A stretch of DNA of 18,233 nucleotides from NCBI GenBank assembly GCA_024636985.1, contig JAGXFY010000024.1:1-18233 (forward strand), given 5' to 3'. The position numbers were made by a program, and so were the translations under genes. Source of the stretch: Petrocella sp024636985 (GTDB lineage Bacteria > Bacillota > Clostridia > Lachnospirales > Vallitaleaceae). Below the pieces are notes generated by a model. It was not told the origin of the DNA, did no database searches, and was given only the letters and a program-made list of their open reading frames with translations. Positions 7,235-15,141 of this stretch are shown piece by piece (the first letter of the stretch is position 1; the number at the start of each line of letters is the position of its first letter).

Positions 7235-7256
7235 TGTACTCGTTAAAATGATCTAT

Positions 7257-7287
7257 TGTATTGTATGTAGAGAAACTTAGTTTTGAC
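7257..7287. repeat. Dispersed repeat after uxuB, related to the dctP-dctQ spacer
   Basis: Bases 7268-7287 match 12921-12940 at 19 of 20 positions (core GAAACTTAGTTTTGAC). The adjoining TGTATTGTATG (7257-7267) recurs near the other copy in inverted orientation (12902-12912). Both copies lie just after a gene of the same operon (uxuB here, dctP there). Confidence 0.7.
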
Positions 7288-7301
7288 ACCATAAGGGTAT
7301 A

Positions 7302-8897
7302 TTATTTCAAATACGCTTGTAATGTATTCTCCACAGCACCTTGACCTTGTAACATACTGACAAACATGGCTTCAATCGTCTTACCTAAACCAACTTCGTA
7401 AAGATCTAATCCAAAAGTCTCACGGTTACTCAAAATCGGTCTTAAGTCAGCAGATTCATCACCCATTTTTACAGTATCGATTGTCTCTTTTAATGTTTGT
7501 AACATAGGATCTGAACTCAGCTCAAAAATATTGCCTTGATCATCAATACCCATAAGATATCGACACCAGCTGGCAATAGCTAATGGGATACCGACCAGAC
7601 TTGCTGGATCTAATGATGGGTCTTTTACATAAGACTTAATGGTTTCACCAAAACGTATACCTACTTTTTGTGAAGTATCTGTTGCAATTCTTTGTGGCGT
7701 ATCCGGGATAAAAGGATTTGCAAACCGAGACTGAACCACTTCATCAATGAAAGCTTTCGGCGATAGAATGTTTGGGTCTGTAACAACAGGTAAACCTTCT
7801 GTATAGCCAATGGTTTCTATCAACTTTTTGAGGATTGGGTTCTTTACTTCATCTGCTATCAAATCATAACCCAGTAGACAACCGGTAACCGCAAGTGCTG
7901 TATGCAAAGGGTTCAGACACGTTGTTACCTTCATGGTTTCCACCTTATTAACCGTTGCACGGTCACAGAAAAGTACACCTGCCTTTTCAAGTTCAGGTCG
8001 ACCGTTAGGGAACTTATCTTCAATAACCAAGTACTCACTCACCTCAGCATTAACAAAAGGTGCCATATATGTATTTTTAGATGTTACAACCACATCCATA
8101 TCCTCTAGACCGTCACTCACCAATGCTGCTTTGATGATATCTGAAGGACGTGGGGTGATTTTATCAATCATGGATATTGGGTAGGACACCTTATCTTCGT
8201 CCATGACGTAATTTACAAAACCTTCTTCTACAAATCCATTTTTTAGCCATTCTTTAGCAATGGTGATCACGGCTGCTTTCACTTTGTCACCGTTATTAGC
8301 ACAGTTATCCATACTTAACAGGGTTATGGGCATTGCCTCTTTTTGATAACGTTTGTATAACAAGGCTGTAACGACACTCATCGCATGTGTCGCATACTCC
8401 GGTCCACGGTCCAAATCCACCTGAACAAAAGGATAGTATTTACCGGAAAAATCCTTCAAAGCATAACCTTTTTCAGTAATGGTGAAACTTGCAATCTGTA
8501 GGCTAGGTGCTTCAAATATTTCAGTCAGTCTTTGATGGTTCTTATTTTCTGAGGTCATACTTTCTACGATACTGGCTACCACAGTCTTATCAAAACTACC
8601 ATCACTGTTCATCAGTACAACCAAAGCTAGATTATCCGCCGGATCAAATACTTTTTCTATGACCTCATAGTCAAAAGTTTCAACAGCAATAATACCTGTT
8701 TTTGCCAGTCCATCATCCAATAGTTGCTGATGGCATTTTGCCACAAAACCTCTGAAAATATTACCGGCACCAAAGTGGACCCATTCAGGTGACTGTTGTG
8801 TATTCTCTTTTACCATTTTTATATCAAAGATAGGTAGCTTGACATTCATCGCTTCCCACTTGCTTGTATGCTCTAATGAACTTGTACTTAGTCTCAT
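7302..8897 (-). CDS. uxuB: D-fructuronate reductase (mannonate oxidoreductase)
   Basis: An NAD-dependent, metal-free member of the long-chain mannitol dehydrogenase family that interconverts D-fructuronate and D-mannonate in the cytosol. It has 531 residues, slightly longer than E. coli UxuB, with an extra N-terminal stretch before the Rossmann motif WVHFGAGNIFRGF (39-51). Other family marks are SMDNCANNGDKV (195-206), YPISMIDKITPRP (239-251) and K-V-T-T-C-L-N-P-L-H-T (323-333), with N329 and H332 in the catalytic region. Its ATG overlaps the uxuA stop by one base (TAATG). Pairing with uxuA favours fructuronate over tagaturonate reductase (UxaB), which is the main alternative. It is the last gene of the operon. 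Confidence 0.9.
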   Translation of the reverse strand: MRLSTSSLEHTSKWEAMNVKLPIFDIKMVKENTQQSPEWVHFGAGNIFRGFVAKCHQQLLDDGLAKTGIIAVETFDYEVIEKVFDPADNLALVVLMNSDGSFDKTVVASIVESMTSENKNHQRLTEIFEAPSLQIASFTITEKGYALKDFSGKYYPFVQVDLDRGPEYATHAMSVVTALLYKRYQKEAMPITLLSMDNCANNGDKVKAAVITIAKEWLKNGFVEEGFVNYVMDEDKVSYPISMIDKITPRPSDIIKAALVSDGLEDMDVVVTSKNTYMAPFVNAEVSEYLVIEDKFPNGRPELEKAGVLFCDRATVNKVETMKVTTCLNPLHTALAVTGCLLGYDLIADEVKNPILKKLIETIGYTEGLPVVTDPNILSPKAFIDEVVQSRFANPFIPDTPQRIATDTSQKVGIRFGETIKSYVKDPSLDPASLVGIPLAIASWCRYLMGIDDQGNIFELSSDPMLQTLKETIDTVKMGDESADLRPILSNRETFGLDLYEVGLGKTIEAMFVSMLQGQGAVENTLQAYLK

Positions 8898-9970
8898 TAT
8901 TTTACCCCTCTTTCAAGGGTATCCCATACGCCTAACAAATACATGACACCCATGGCTCGGTCATATAGTCCATAACCGGGACGACAATGTTTCTCCTCAC
9001 CCCATAGATGACGACCGTGATCCGGACGCATATAACCTTCAAAACCGATATCATGGTAAGCCTTCATAACTTCTATAATGTCCACATCCCCATCGCAGGC
9101 TCTGTGGGAGGTCTCAATGAAGTCGCCATTCTCAAAAACTTTAACATTTCTAACATGGGCAAAATGAATACGACTACCAAATTCTCGAATAATACTCGGA
9201 ATATCATTAAGCTTATTGGGTCCAAGGGAACCTGTACATAAAGTTAATCCGTTATAAGGACTGTCGACCAAACTTAGGAACTTCTGAATGTGTTCTCTAC
9301 TTCTGATGATTCTTGGTAAACCAAATATTGGCCATGGCGGATCATCCGGATGTATGGCCATTTTAACATCTTCTTCTTCACAAACAGGTATGATTTTTTC
9401 TAAGAAATATTTTAGATTCTCAAATAGGACGTCTTCAGTAATGTCCTTATAACCTTCAAAGAGTTGTTCTAGATGGGATAGTCGTTCCGGTTCCCAACCC
9501 GGCATGGTTTTTTCTCCGGCACCCTCAAGAATACGGTCAACGATAGATTTTGGTGTGGCACCCTCTACTAGAGCTTTTTCATAAAATAAAGCATTGGATC
9601 CATCTGGGTGTGCCTTGTATAAATCTGTTCGTGTCCAGTCAAATACAGGCATAAAATTATAACAAATAACTTTTACACCCACTTTTGCCAACTTACGAAT
9701 GGTATCAATGTAGATGTCAATATAATGATCTCTAGATGGTAAACCCATCTTGATGTCATCATGTACATTCACACTCTCCACGACTGCAGGGCTAAAATTC
9801 TTCGAAGCCAGAACGTCAGCAACTTCTTGAATACGTTCCATTTCCCAAACTTCTCCTGCTACTTTGTCATGCAACGACCAGACAGCACCCATGACACCGG
9901 GAATCTGTCTGATGTGGTCTAAGGTAATATCATCATTGCCTACCCCATACCATCTCCATGTCATTTTCAT
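8897..9970 (-). CDS. uxuA: D-mannonate dehydratase
   Basis: Dehydrates D-mannonate to 2-keto-3-deoxy-D-gluconate, the exit of the glucuronate branch, using a divalent metal (Mn or Fe). It has 357 residues, matching the Bacillus and Clostridia UxuA length. Family marks: MKMTWRWYG at the N-terminus, GAVWSLHD (28-35), AIHPDDPPWPIFGLPRI (205-221) with H207, LCTGSLG with C245, HFAHVRNVK (269-277) with H272, and YMRPDHGR (313-320) with D317 and H318. It lies 14 bases after the MDR gene and overlaps uxuB by one base. This is the TIM-barrel UxuA, not the enolase-type ManD. Confidence 0.97.
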   Translation of the reverse strand: MKMTWRWYGVGNDDITLDHIRQIPGVMGAVWSLHDKVAGEVWEMERIQEVADVLASKNFSPAVVESVNVHDDIKMGLPSRDHYIDIYIDTIRKLAKVGVKVICYNFMPVFDWTRTDLYKAHPDGSNALFYEKALVEGATPKSIVDRILEGAGEKTMPGWEPERLSHLEQLFEGYKDITEDVLFENLKYFLEKIIPVCEEEDVKMAIHPDDPPWPIFGLPRIIRSREHIQKFLSLVDSPYNGLTLCTGSLGPNKLNDIPSIIREFGSRIHFAHVRNVKVFENGDFIETSHRACDGDVDIIEVMKAYHDIGFEGYMRPDHGRHLWGEEKHCRPGYGLYDRAMGVMYLLGVWDTLERGVK

Positions 9971-9984
9971 TGGTTTTCCTCCTT

Positions 9985-11013
9985 CTATACTTCTGTTTCA
10001 AAGTTTAATATGACTTTACAACATTCATCCGGCCTATTCACTAACAAATCAATGGCTTCCTCAACTTTCGTGTAATCGAAAGTATGGGATATAATTTTCT
10101 TAGGATTAAAGAGACCTTGTTCTATACAATCAACAACAACTGAGAATTTGTTACAGCTTAGGCGTGAACCTTTGATATCCAGTTCTTTTTTAGTCACTTC
10201 CATCTGTATCAAATTCGATGGCGCTTTTAAAAATCCAAGAAGTACAACTCTACCCGTTGGTAACATACTGGGTAGTATACTCTCAATTATACTCGGGTGA
10301 CCTACCGCGTCAAGTGCCAATGTTATGCCTTCAATAGCTTCATGAGCTTCAATAAAAGCCTCTAAAGATGTGTTTAAACTATTGATGGTATAATCTGCAC
10401 CAATCGCTTTTGCTCTTTCTAATTTGGCATCTGAAATATCAGAAATAATAACTGTAGCACCCTCACTTTTGGCTGTAAGTAATATGGTCAGGCCAATAGC
10501 ACCGGCACCGGCAATAAAAACGATATCGTTTTTATTAATACCACCACGAGATAAGGATTGAGATGCAATGGTAAAAGGTTCAACAAGACAAGCCACTTCC
10601 CATGGAATGTTCTCATTAATCTTATAACAGGCTTTTTCAGGTATGGAAACATACTCCTTAAATCCACCGTCCACATGAACGCCACGCACTTTTAGATCTG
10701 AACATACATTATAGCGACCACTTTTACATGCATAACATTCACCACAGCTAATGACCGGATCTACGCTAACATGGTCGCCCACTTTAATGTTTTTAACCGC
10801 TTCGCCTACCTCTGTCACAAGGCCTGCAAATTCATGGCCCGGTACAACCGGGTAATTAATAAAAGGAGATGTACCATGGTAACCATGCATGTCCGAACCA
10901 CATATGCCACCAGCTTTTACTTTAATTAGGACATCTTTTTCACTTTTTAATTGTTCCATTTCTATATCTGTTACCTCTATTTTATGAGGTTCTTTTATGA
11001 GTATCGCTTTCAT
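9985..11013 (-). CDS. Zinc-dependent MDR dehydrogenase, YjmD/RspB type (possible L-gulonate 5-dehydrogenase)
   Basis: A 342-residue medium-chain alcohol/polyol dehydrogenase. The catalytic zinc ligands are C38, H60 and E61 (ICGSDMHG, PGHEFAG), and the structural zinc ligands are C90, C93, C96 and C104. The Rossmann motif is GAGAIG (169-174), followed by D192 in ISDISDAK, which suggests NAD rather than NADP. Bacillus subtilis has a similar zinc dehydrogenase, yjmD, next to uxuA in its hexuronate operon, and RspB-type enzymes are known to oxidise L-gulonate to D-fructuronate, which would feed uxuB directly. That substrate is an inference; galactonate, sorbitol or threonine-type substrates cannot be excluded from sequence alone. 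It lies 18 bases after dctM. Confidence 0.87.
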   Translation of the reverse strand: MKAILIKEPHKIEVTDIEMEQLKSEKDVLIKVKAGGICGSDMHGYHGTSPFINYPVVPGHEFAGLVTEVGEAVKNIKVGDHVSVDPVISCGECYACKSGRYNVCSDLKVRGVHVDGGFKEYVSIPEKACYKINENIPWEVACLVEPFTIASQSLSRGGINKNDIVFIAGAGAIGLTILLTAKSEGATVIISDISDAKLERAKAIGADYTINSLNTSLEAFIEAHEAIEGITLALDAVGHPSIIESILPSMLPTGRVVLLGFLKAPSNLIQMEVTKKELDIKGSRLSCNKFSVVVDCIEQGLFNPKKIISHTFDYTKVEEAIDLLVNRPDECCKVILNFETEV

Positions 11014-11031
11014 AGTTCTCCTTTACTTATG

Positions 11032-12321
11032 TTAGAAATAGGTCGGACTAATCATCTTAGGAATGGCCATGACCAAATCCGGTGTTACCGCCATTACAAT
11101 TAACATCACCAAGGCGATTAAAAAATAGGGTAATACACCTTTAAACGAAGATTCCAAATCAAGATTTGAAATGGAGCCTGCAATCAATAGACACAAACCG
11201 TAAGGCGGTGTTACGAGACCAAGGGCCAAAGTCATTACTACAATTAAGCCAAGATGGGTTGGATCAACACCAAGGGCCAAAGCGCCTGGAAGTATAACCG
11301 GTACAAACAAAATCATAGCCGGTACCGCATCCATGAAGGTCCCAATGAATAAGAAAAATGCAACTACCACCAACATAAAGACCGGTGCACCACCTGGTAT
11401 CTGCGCAAAAAAGTTGGCTGCTTTTGTGGATACATTGTAGTAGCCTAACAACTCACCAAGAGCATTGGCCGTACTAAGGGCAAATAAAGATAGAGAGCTT
11501 AGCTTTAAGGTCTGCTTGACAATGTCCGGTAAGTCCCTTACTTTTATGGTTTTATAAACAAACATACCAATAATCAAGGCATAGACACAGGCAAATGCTG
11601 CTGCTTCTGTAGCCGTATAAGCACCGGTTACAATACCACCGATGATAATAACCGGTGTGAGTAATGCCGGAAAACTGCTTAAAAATAATTTGAAGGTTTC
11701 TTTGAGTGTTACTTTCTCGTATCTTGGAAAATTCTTTTTCTTACTGATCAGATAAACCATGAACATCATGGATAGACCCAGTACGATACCAGGCACAAGA
11801 CCAACTAAGAAGAGTTTGCCTGTGGAAACATTGGCAATACCTGCAAATACAACCATGGTAATACTTGGTGGTATGATACTTCCAAGGGTTGAAGAAGCTG
11901 CGGTTACACCAACTGCTGTACCTTTATCATAGCCACTTTCTTCCATTTTGGGAATCAAGACTTTACCTACGCCGGCTGTATCTGCTTGAGAAGATCCGGA
12001 CACGCCTGCAAAGATCATGGATACCATAATATTGGCATGGGCCAAACCACCTCGCCTATGTCCTACTAAAGCATTCGAAAAATCAATTAACCTTTTTGAT
12101 ATGGATCCATGGTTCATGAGATTCGCTGCCAGAATAAATAAGGGTATTGCCAGTAACACAAAGGAGCTTAGCCCCGTAAACATTTTCATAAAAACAACGA
12201 TACCGCCAAGATTAGGTATCAATAATACGCCTGCAAAAGCTACAATACCAATTACATAGGATATTGGTACTCCAATGGCAATAAAGATTACAAAAATTGC
12301 AACCAATAAGACTTGTGTCAT
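11032..12321 (-). CDS. dctM: TRAP transporter large permease
   Basis: The Na+-coupled membrane subunit that moves substrate delivered by the binding protein. It has 429 residues, hydrophobic throughout, with about 12 membrane segments. DctM-family marks are AIPLFILAANLM (58-69), FAGVSGSSQADTAGVG (about 104-119), STLGSIIPPSI (144-154), YTATEAAAFA (234-243) and TPPYGLCLLIAGSI (about 372-385). It starts three bases after the dctQ stop, with GGAGGCG inside the end of dctQ. Together with dctQ and dctP it forms a complete tripartite transporter. Substrate cannot be read from the permease; it resembles the YiaN type that carries diketogulonate, but that is only suggestive. Confidence 0.95.
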   Translation of the reverse strand: MTQVLLVAIFVIFIAIGVPISYVIGIVAFAGVLLIPNLGGIVVFMKMFTGLSSFVLLAIPLFILAANLMNHGSISKRLIDFSNALVGHRRGGLAHANIMVSMIFAGVSGSSQADTAGVGKVLIPKMEESGYDKGTAVGVTAASSTLGSIIPPSITMVVFAGIANVSTGKLFLVGLVPGIVLGLSMMFMVYLISKKKNFPRYEKVTLKETFKLFLSSFPALLTPVIIIGGIVTGAYTATEAAAFACVYALIIGMFVYKTIKVRDLPDIVKQTLKLSSLSLFALSTANALGELLGYYNVSTKAANFFAQIPGGAPVFMLVVVAFFLFIGTFMDAVPAMILFVPVILPGALALGVDPTHLGLIVVMTLALGLVTPPYGLCLLIAGSISNLDLESSFKGVLPYFLIALVMLIVMAVTPDLVMAIPKMISPTYF

Positions 12322-12324
12322 TTT

Positions 12325-12804
12325 CTACGCCTCCATCCTAAATCTTTTTACATAAGTTACAATGTGGTTGATACAATACAAGGTTGTTGTTGCGCCAAGT
12401 ATAGGTACACATAACCATGTATAACCCATACTCATCTGTGGTATATCAATCCATCTATAATTCCAGAACTTCATGGTTATGATGACACCATAGTAGAGTA
12501 TCGCTAATGTGAAGCTCATTACAATCAGATATAAGAAGATGTTGAGCATTTCTCTCTTTTTACCGGTTACTCGGTCCCTAAGAGATGTAAATGCAAAGTG
12601 TTTGTCTTCGTAAGTCATTGCACCGGCACCCAAAAAAACTGCCCATGTAAAGGAATACATAGCCACTTCGCCTGTCCAACTTACGGTAATGCCGAGGTAC
12701 CTACTAAAAACCTGAATAATAATCGTTATAAAAAATATACTGATAAAAAGTGTTCCAAATAAAATCTCGATGCTCTGCACTGTTTTTGCAATTTTATCAA
12801 TCAT
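12325..12804 (-). CDS. dctQ: TRAP transporter small permease
   Basis: The four-helix membrane partner of DctM. Numbering from the chosen ATG (159 residues): membrane segments near 14-36, 46-62, 86-108 and 124-147, with the DctQ motif SWTGEVAMYSFTWAVFLGAG near 39-58. An upstream TTG at 12819 and an ATG at 12807 are in frame, but the TTG would place the AAAGGG ribosome binding site inside the gene. The ATG at 12804 has it six bases upstream and is preferred. The binding site follows directly on the T tract of an intrinsic terminator (12816-12853), so dctQ and everything downstream depend on read-through from dctP. Confidence 0.9.
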   Translation of the reverse strand: MIDKIAKTVQSIEILFGTLFISIFFITIIIQVFSRYLGITVSWTGEVAMYSFTWAVFLGAGAMTYEDKHFAFTSLRDRVTGKKREMLNIFLYLIVMSFTLAILYYGVIITMKFWNYRWIDIPQMSMGYTWLCVPILGATTTLYCINHIVTYVKRFRMEA

Positions 12805-12815
12805 CATTTTCCCTT

Positions 12816-12853
12816 TCAAAAAACTTAAGGCTACTTAGACATAGCCTTAAGTT
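12816..12853 (-). terminator. Intra-operon intrinsic terminator between dctP and dctQ
   Basis: On the minus strand AACTTAAGGCTA and its exact complement form a 12-pair stem around an eight-base loop, followed directly by six T. The dctQ ribosome binding site begins right after. The likely effect is partial termination, giving more dctP than dctQM-uxuAB mRNA. Confidence 0.85.
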
Positions 12854-12862
12854 AATGTTTTG

Positions 12863-12894
12863 ATACGGTTAAGGTGTCAAAACTATATAGTTGA
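12863..12894. repeat. Repeat A flanking dctP (copy downstream of the gene)
   Basis: ATACGGTTAAGGTGTCA followed by CTATATAGTTGA resembles 14049-14077 on the other side of dctP, with 15 of 17 and 11 of 12 positions alike and a two-base length difference between the blocks. It contains the 12-base palindrome AACTATATAGTT. Confidence 0.6.
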
Positions 12895-12943
12895 ACTTTC
12901 ACATACAATACATGTGAATTTAGTGAAACTTAGTTTTGACCTT
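12871..12943 (-). repeat. Large imperfect stem-loop after the dctP stop codon
   Basis: The outer stem pairs GTCAAAACTA (12876-12885) with TAGTTTTGAC (12931-12940) and is extended by AAGG/CTT with a small bulge. The inner stem pairs TTCACAT (12898-12904) with ATGTGAA (12912-12918), with an internal loop between them. The structure starts about ten bases after the dctP stop and could protect the dctP mRNA 3' end upstream of the terminator at 12816-12853. Confidence 0.65.
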
Positions 12944-12952
12944 TAACTGTAA

Positions 12953-14026
12953 CTATTTTCTGGTTAATTCCAATAAATCTTGTAGATTATTTTCTTCTGC
13001 ATATTTGTCTTGGATTGGAAGTGCTAATGTTTTAAACGCTTCTAAGTCAACTTCGTTGATTACTCCGCCTTCTGCAATAATCTTGTCTCTTGATTCATCT
13101 AGCATTTTATAAGTAACAGCTCTTTCTTCTGCAACAGATGCTTCAGCTGCTTCAAGAATCCAACCTTGTTGCTCTTCTGTAAATTTATCAAATGCATTTC
13201 CATTCATAAGTAACAATCTTGTTGTATAGTCATGATTCGTTAAAGATGTGTACTTACCATTATCTGTTGTATGGTGACCTTGTAGCATCATATTGGTATG
13301 ATCGTTTTCTGCTGCATCAGCTGTTCCTGTATTAAGCGCTTGATAAAGTTCTGCCCAGCCTACACTGATTGGGTTAGCACCCGCACTTTTCCAGAACTCT
13401 TGTTGAACTGGAGAACCTTGTAACCTAATGTTTAGTCCTGCTGAATCTGATGGAACTGTGATTGGCTTCTTACCATAATAGTTACGAACGCCTGATGAAT
13501 AATAACCTACAACTTTAAAGTCATTATTTGTTTTTTCTACGATTAAGTCTTTCATGGTGTCACCGAACTCGCCATCAATGGTTGTTTCCCAGTGGTCAAA
13601 GCTATTAAATAAGTATAGCAAGGATAGAAGGTCAAATTCTTGTACGCCTGTACCTGCCATAAAGCCTGGTGATGCTACAACCATGTCCACTGAATCGGTT
13701 GTTAGTTTCATGGCTAACTCATTTTCATTGGTTCCAAGAGTCCCCGGAAATACTTCTGCTACAATGGTCCCACCGGATAATCTTGCAATTTCTTCTGCAA
13801 ATTTGTTGAGTCCGAATTGGTAAGGGTTGTCAAGTGACGTTTGGTTGTGGGCCACACGAAGTGTAATCACTTCTGCTGGTGCTGCTTCTGTCTCTGTCTC
13901 TGTTGTTTCCCCTGTTGTTTCTGCCTCTGTTGATCCTGTTTCATTGCTTGGTGCCTCTTCACTTGCACATCCCGCCAAGCTCATGATCATTACTGCTACT
14001 AATAACATGGATAATAATTTTTTCAT
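12953..14026 (-). CDS. dctP: TRAP transporter substrate-binding lipoprotein
   Basis: The extracytoplasmic receptor that captures an organic-acid substrate and hands it to DctQM. It has 357 residues: a signal peptide MKKLLSMLLVAVMIMSLAGC with lipobox LAGC and lipid-anchored C20, then a Thr/Glu-rich linker (about 22-50) and the DctP fold from about 53. The conserved carboxylate-binding arginine is probably R201 in GLNIRLQGSP, followed by VGWAELYQALNTGTADAAE (222-240). The ATG has AGGAGG seven bases upstream. It is bracketed by structured DNA: a hairpin before its ribosome binding site, and a stem-loop plus terminator after its stop. The carboxylate arginine fits a sugar acid; the exact ligand is unknown. 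Confidence 0.95.
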   Translation of the reverse strand: MKKLLSMLLVAVMIMSLAGCASEEAPSNETGSTEAETTGETTETETEAAPAEVITLRVAHNQTSLDNPYQFGLNKFAEEIARLSGGTIVAEVFPGTLGTNENELAMKLTTDSVDMVVASPGFMAGTGVQEFDLLSLLYLFNSFDHWETTIDGEFGDTMKDLIVEKTNNDFKVVGYYSSGVRNYYGKKPITVPSDSAGLNIRLQGSPVQQEFWKSAGANPISVGWAELYQALNTGTADAAENDHTNMMLQGHHTTDNGKYTSLTNHDYTTRLLLMNGNAFDKFTEEQQGWILEAAEASVAEERAVTYKMLDESRDKIIAEGGVINEVDLEAFKTLALPIQDKYAEENNLQDLLELTRK

Positions 14027-14048
14027 TTTCTTTCCTCCTATTTTTGTT

Positions 14049-14089
14049 ATACGGTTAAAGTATCACCTATATATTTGACACTTTTAACC
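14049..14089 (-). repeat. Repeat B and imperfect hairpin upstream of dctP
   Basis: GGTTAAAGTATCA (14053-14065) pairs with TGACACTTTTAACC (14076-14089), with one bulge and one G-T pair. Its left part is the partner of the repeat at 12863-12894. It lies just before the dctP ribosome binding site (14034-14040), so it could act as an operator, an mRNA 5' stabiliser, or part of an internal promoter. Confidence 0.55.
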
Positions 14090-14097
14090 TATATTAG

Positions 14098-14126
14098 TTT
14101 CTAAGCTTTGGTTTAAAACTTAGAAA
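14098..14126 (-). repeat. Short hairpin after the YiaK-type gene
   Basis: Perfect 8-base arms TTTCTAAG and CTTAGAAA around 13 bases, eight bases after the stop codon of the gene at 14134. No T run follows, so it is more likely an mRNA 3'-end hairpin than a terminator. Confidence 0.45.
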
Positions 14127-14133
14127 TAAATAC

Positions 14134-15141
14134 CTACAGTGCTGTGATCGTGTTCCATATGTCTTCAAGAACCGGAATACCGTTTTCAAGGTTATCTCTT
14201 CTTGTATTGATTTCCATTTCGCCAGGATAGAAAATCTGATTACAACCTTCTGCTTTTTCAGATTGCCTTATGTCTTCAATAACCTCATCGATGATTGCAT
14301 CCGTTATATTAACACTACTCATATGCGTTGGATCAATGGCAATGAATATTTGAGATAAGCCGAATTCATCTTCATATTTCTTACCAATGGCTGTTGTTGA
14401 ATTAGCGCCGGAAAGTACTGCTGCAATAAGGTCAAATGCAATGGATAATCCCGAACCTTTCCAAAAACCAATTGGAAGAACACGCCATGTTTTTTCAATC
14501 TCAACCGGATCGGTTGTTGCTTTACCTTCAGTATCATACCCACCAACAACAGGAAGTTGTTGACCTTTGAACTTGGTTTCTTCAATCTTGCCATAGGAAA
14601 ATTGTGCCATGGCACAGTCTACCACCACGTGCTCCATGTTGCTTCTTGGTATCGCCATAACAAAAGGATTGTTACCAATGTTTCGATCTTTGGTGCCCCA
14701 TGCAGGCATATTAGGCATGGTATTGGTCCAACATAAGCCAATCATGCCAGCATCTGCTGCTTGCCATCCAAAAGTACCACCACGCATCCAATGGTTGGTA
14801 TTTCCAAGGGCTACGATACCGATGCCACACTCTTTTGCAAGTTCAATCGCTCGGTCCATAGCACTTACTGCATTGGTATTACCCATGGCCAAATTACCAT
14901 TCCAACGCTCAAAACCACCCATTCTTCCTTCTACTGTTGGTTCTGCATCTACTTTAATGTAACCTTTATCAATATAGGATACTACCCTTGGAAATCGGTT
15001 AACACCATGGGAATAGATACCGTCGACACTGTTGTTGGCAAAGTTCTCGGCACTTTTTCTGGCTGTTTCAGGTTTGAAACCTTTTTTCAACAAAATGTCT
15101 TCAAACGTTTTCACCATCTCATCATATTTAATTCTAAGCAT
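14134..15141 (-). CDS. dlgD: 3-dehydro-L-gulonate 2-dehydrogenase (2,3-diketo-L-gulonate reductase), YiaK type
   Basis: An LDH2/MDH2-type NAD(P)H reductase. It has 335 residues, close to E. coli YiaK (332). From memory the E. coli protein shares blocks almost exactly: YSHGVNRFPR (43-52) with likely catalytic H45, NTNHWMRGGTFGWQAA (114-129), GLCWTN (135-140), a P-x-W-G turn near 146-149, LPIGFWKGSGLSIAFDLIA (222-240) and SQIFIAID (263-270). These blocks separate it from the malate, ureidoglycolate and sulfolactate members of the family. YiaK turns 2,3-diketo-L-gulonate into 3-dehydro-L-gulonate. Its ATG overlaps the upstream stop (TAATG), and a YiaL homologue and a TRAP transporter are neighbours, as in E. 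coli yiaKLMNO. The E. coli downstream kinase and aldol steps are absent here, so the real substrate could differ. Confidence 0.88.
   Translation of the reverse strand: MLRIKYDEMVKTFEDILLKKGFKPETARKSAENFANNSVDGIYSHGVNRFPRVVSYIDKGYIKVDAEPTVEGRMGGFERWNGNLAMGNTNAVSAMDRAIELAKECGIGIVALGNTNHWMRGGTFGWQAADAGMIGLCWTNTMPNMPAWGTKDRNIGNNPFVMAIPRSNMEHVVVDCAMAQFSYGKIEETKFKGQQLPVVGGYDTEGKATTDPVEIEKTWRVLPIGFWKGSGLSIAFDLIAAVLSGANSTTAIGKKYEDEFGLSQIFIAIDPTHMSSVNITDAIIDEVIEDIRQSEKAEGCNQIFYPGEMEINTRRDNLENGIPVLEDIWNTITAL

Noticed and set aside
7224..7249. A plus-strand promoter using the second TTGACA of the palindrome
   Set aside because: The nearest -10-like TAAAAT is only 14 bases away and no plus-strand gene follows; the -35 match comes from the palindrome's symmetry.
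8897..9970. Enolase-superfamily mannonate dehydratase (ManD/RspA) next to an RspB-type enzyme
   Set aside because: The sequence has the UxuA TIM-barrel marks (AIHPDDPPWP, RPDHGR, MTWRWYG) rather than enolase-superfamily motifs.
12805..12819. Longer dctQ starting at TTG 12819 or ATG 12807
   Set aside because: The AAAGGG ribosome binding site would lie inside the TTG-started gene and only three bases from the 12807 ATG; 12804 has normal spacing.
14319..14615. A 98-codon minus-strand open frame inside the YiaK-type gene
   Set aside because: It is a shifted-frame shadow with no ribosome binding site or family features; the enclosing gene is complete and recognisable.
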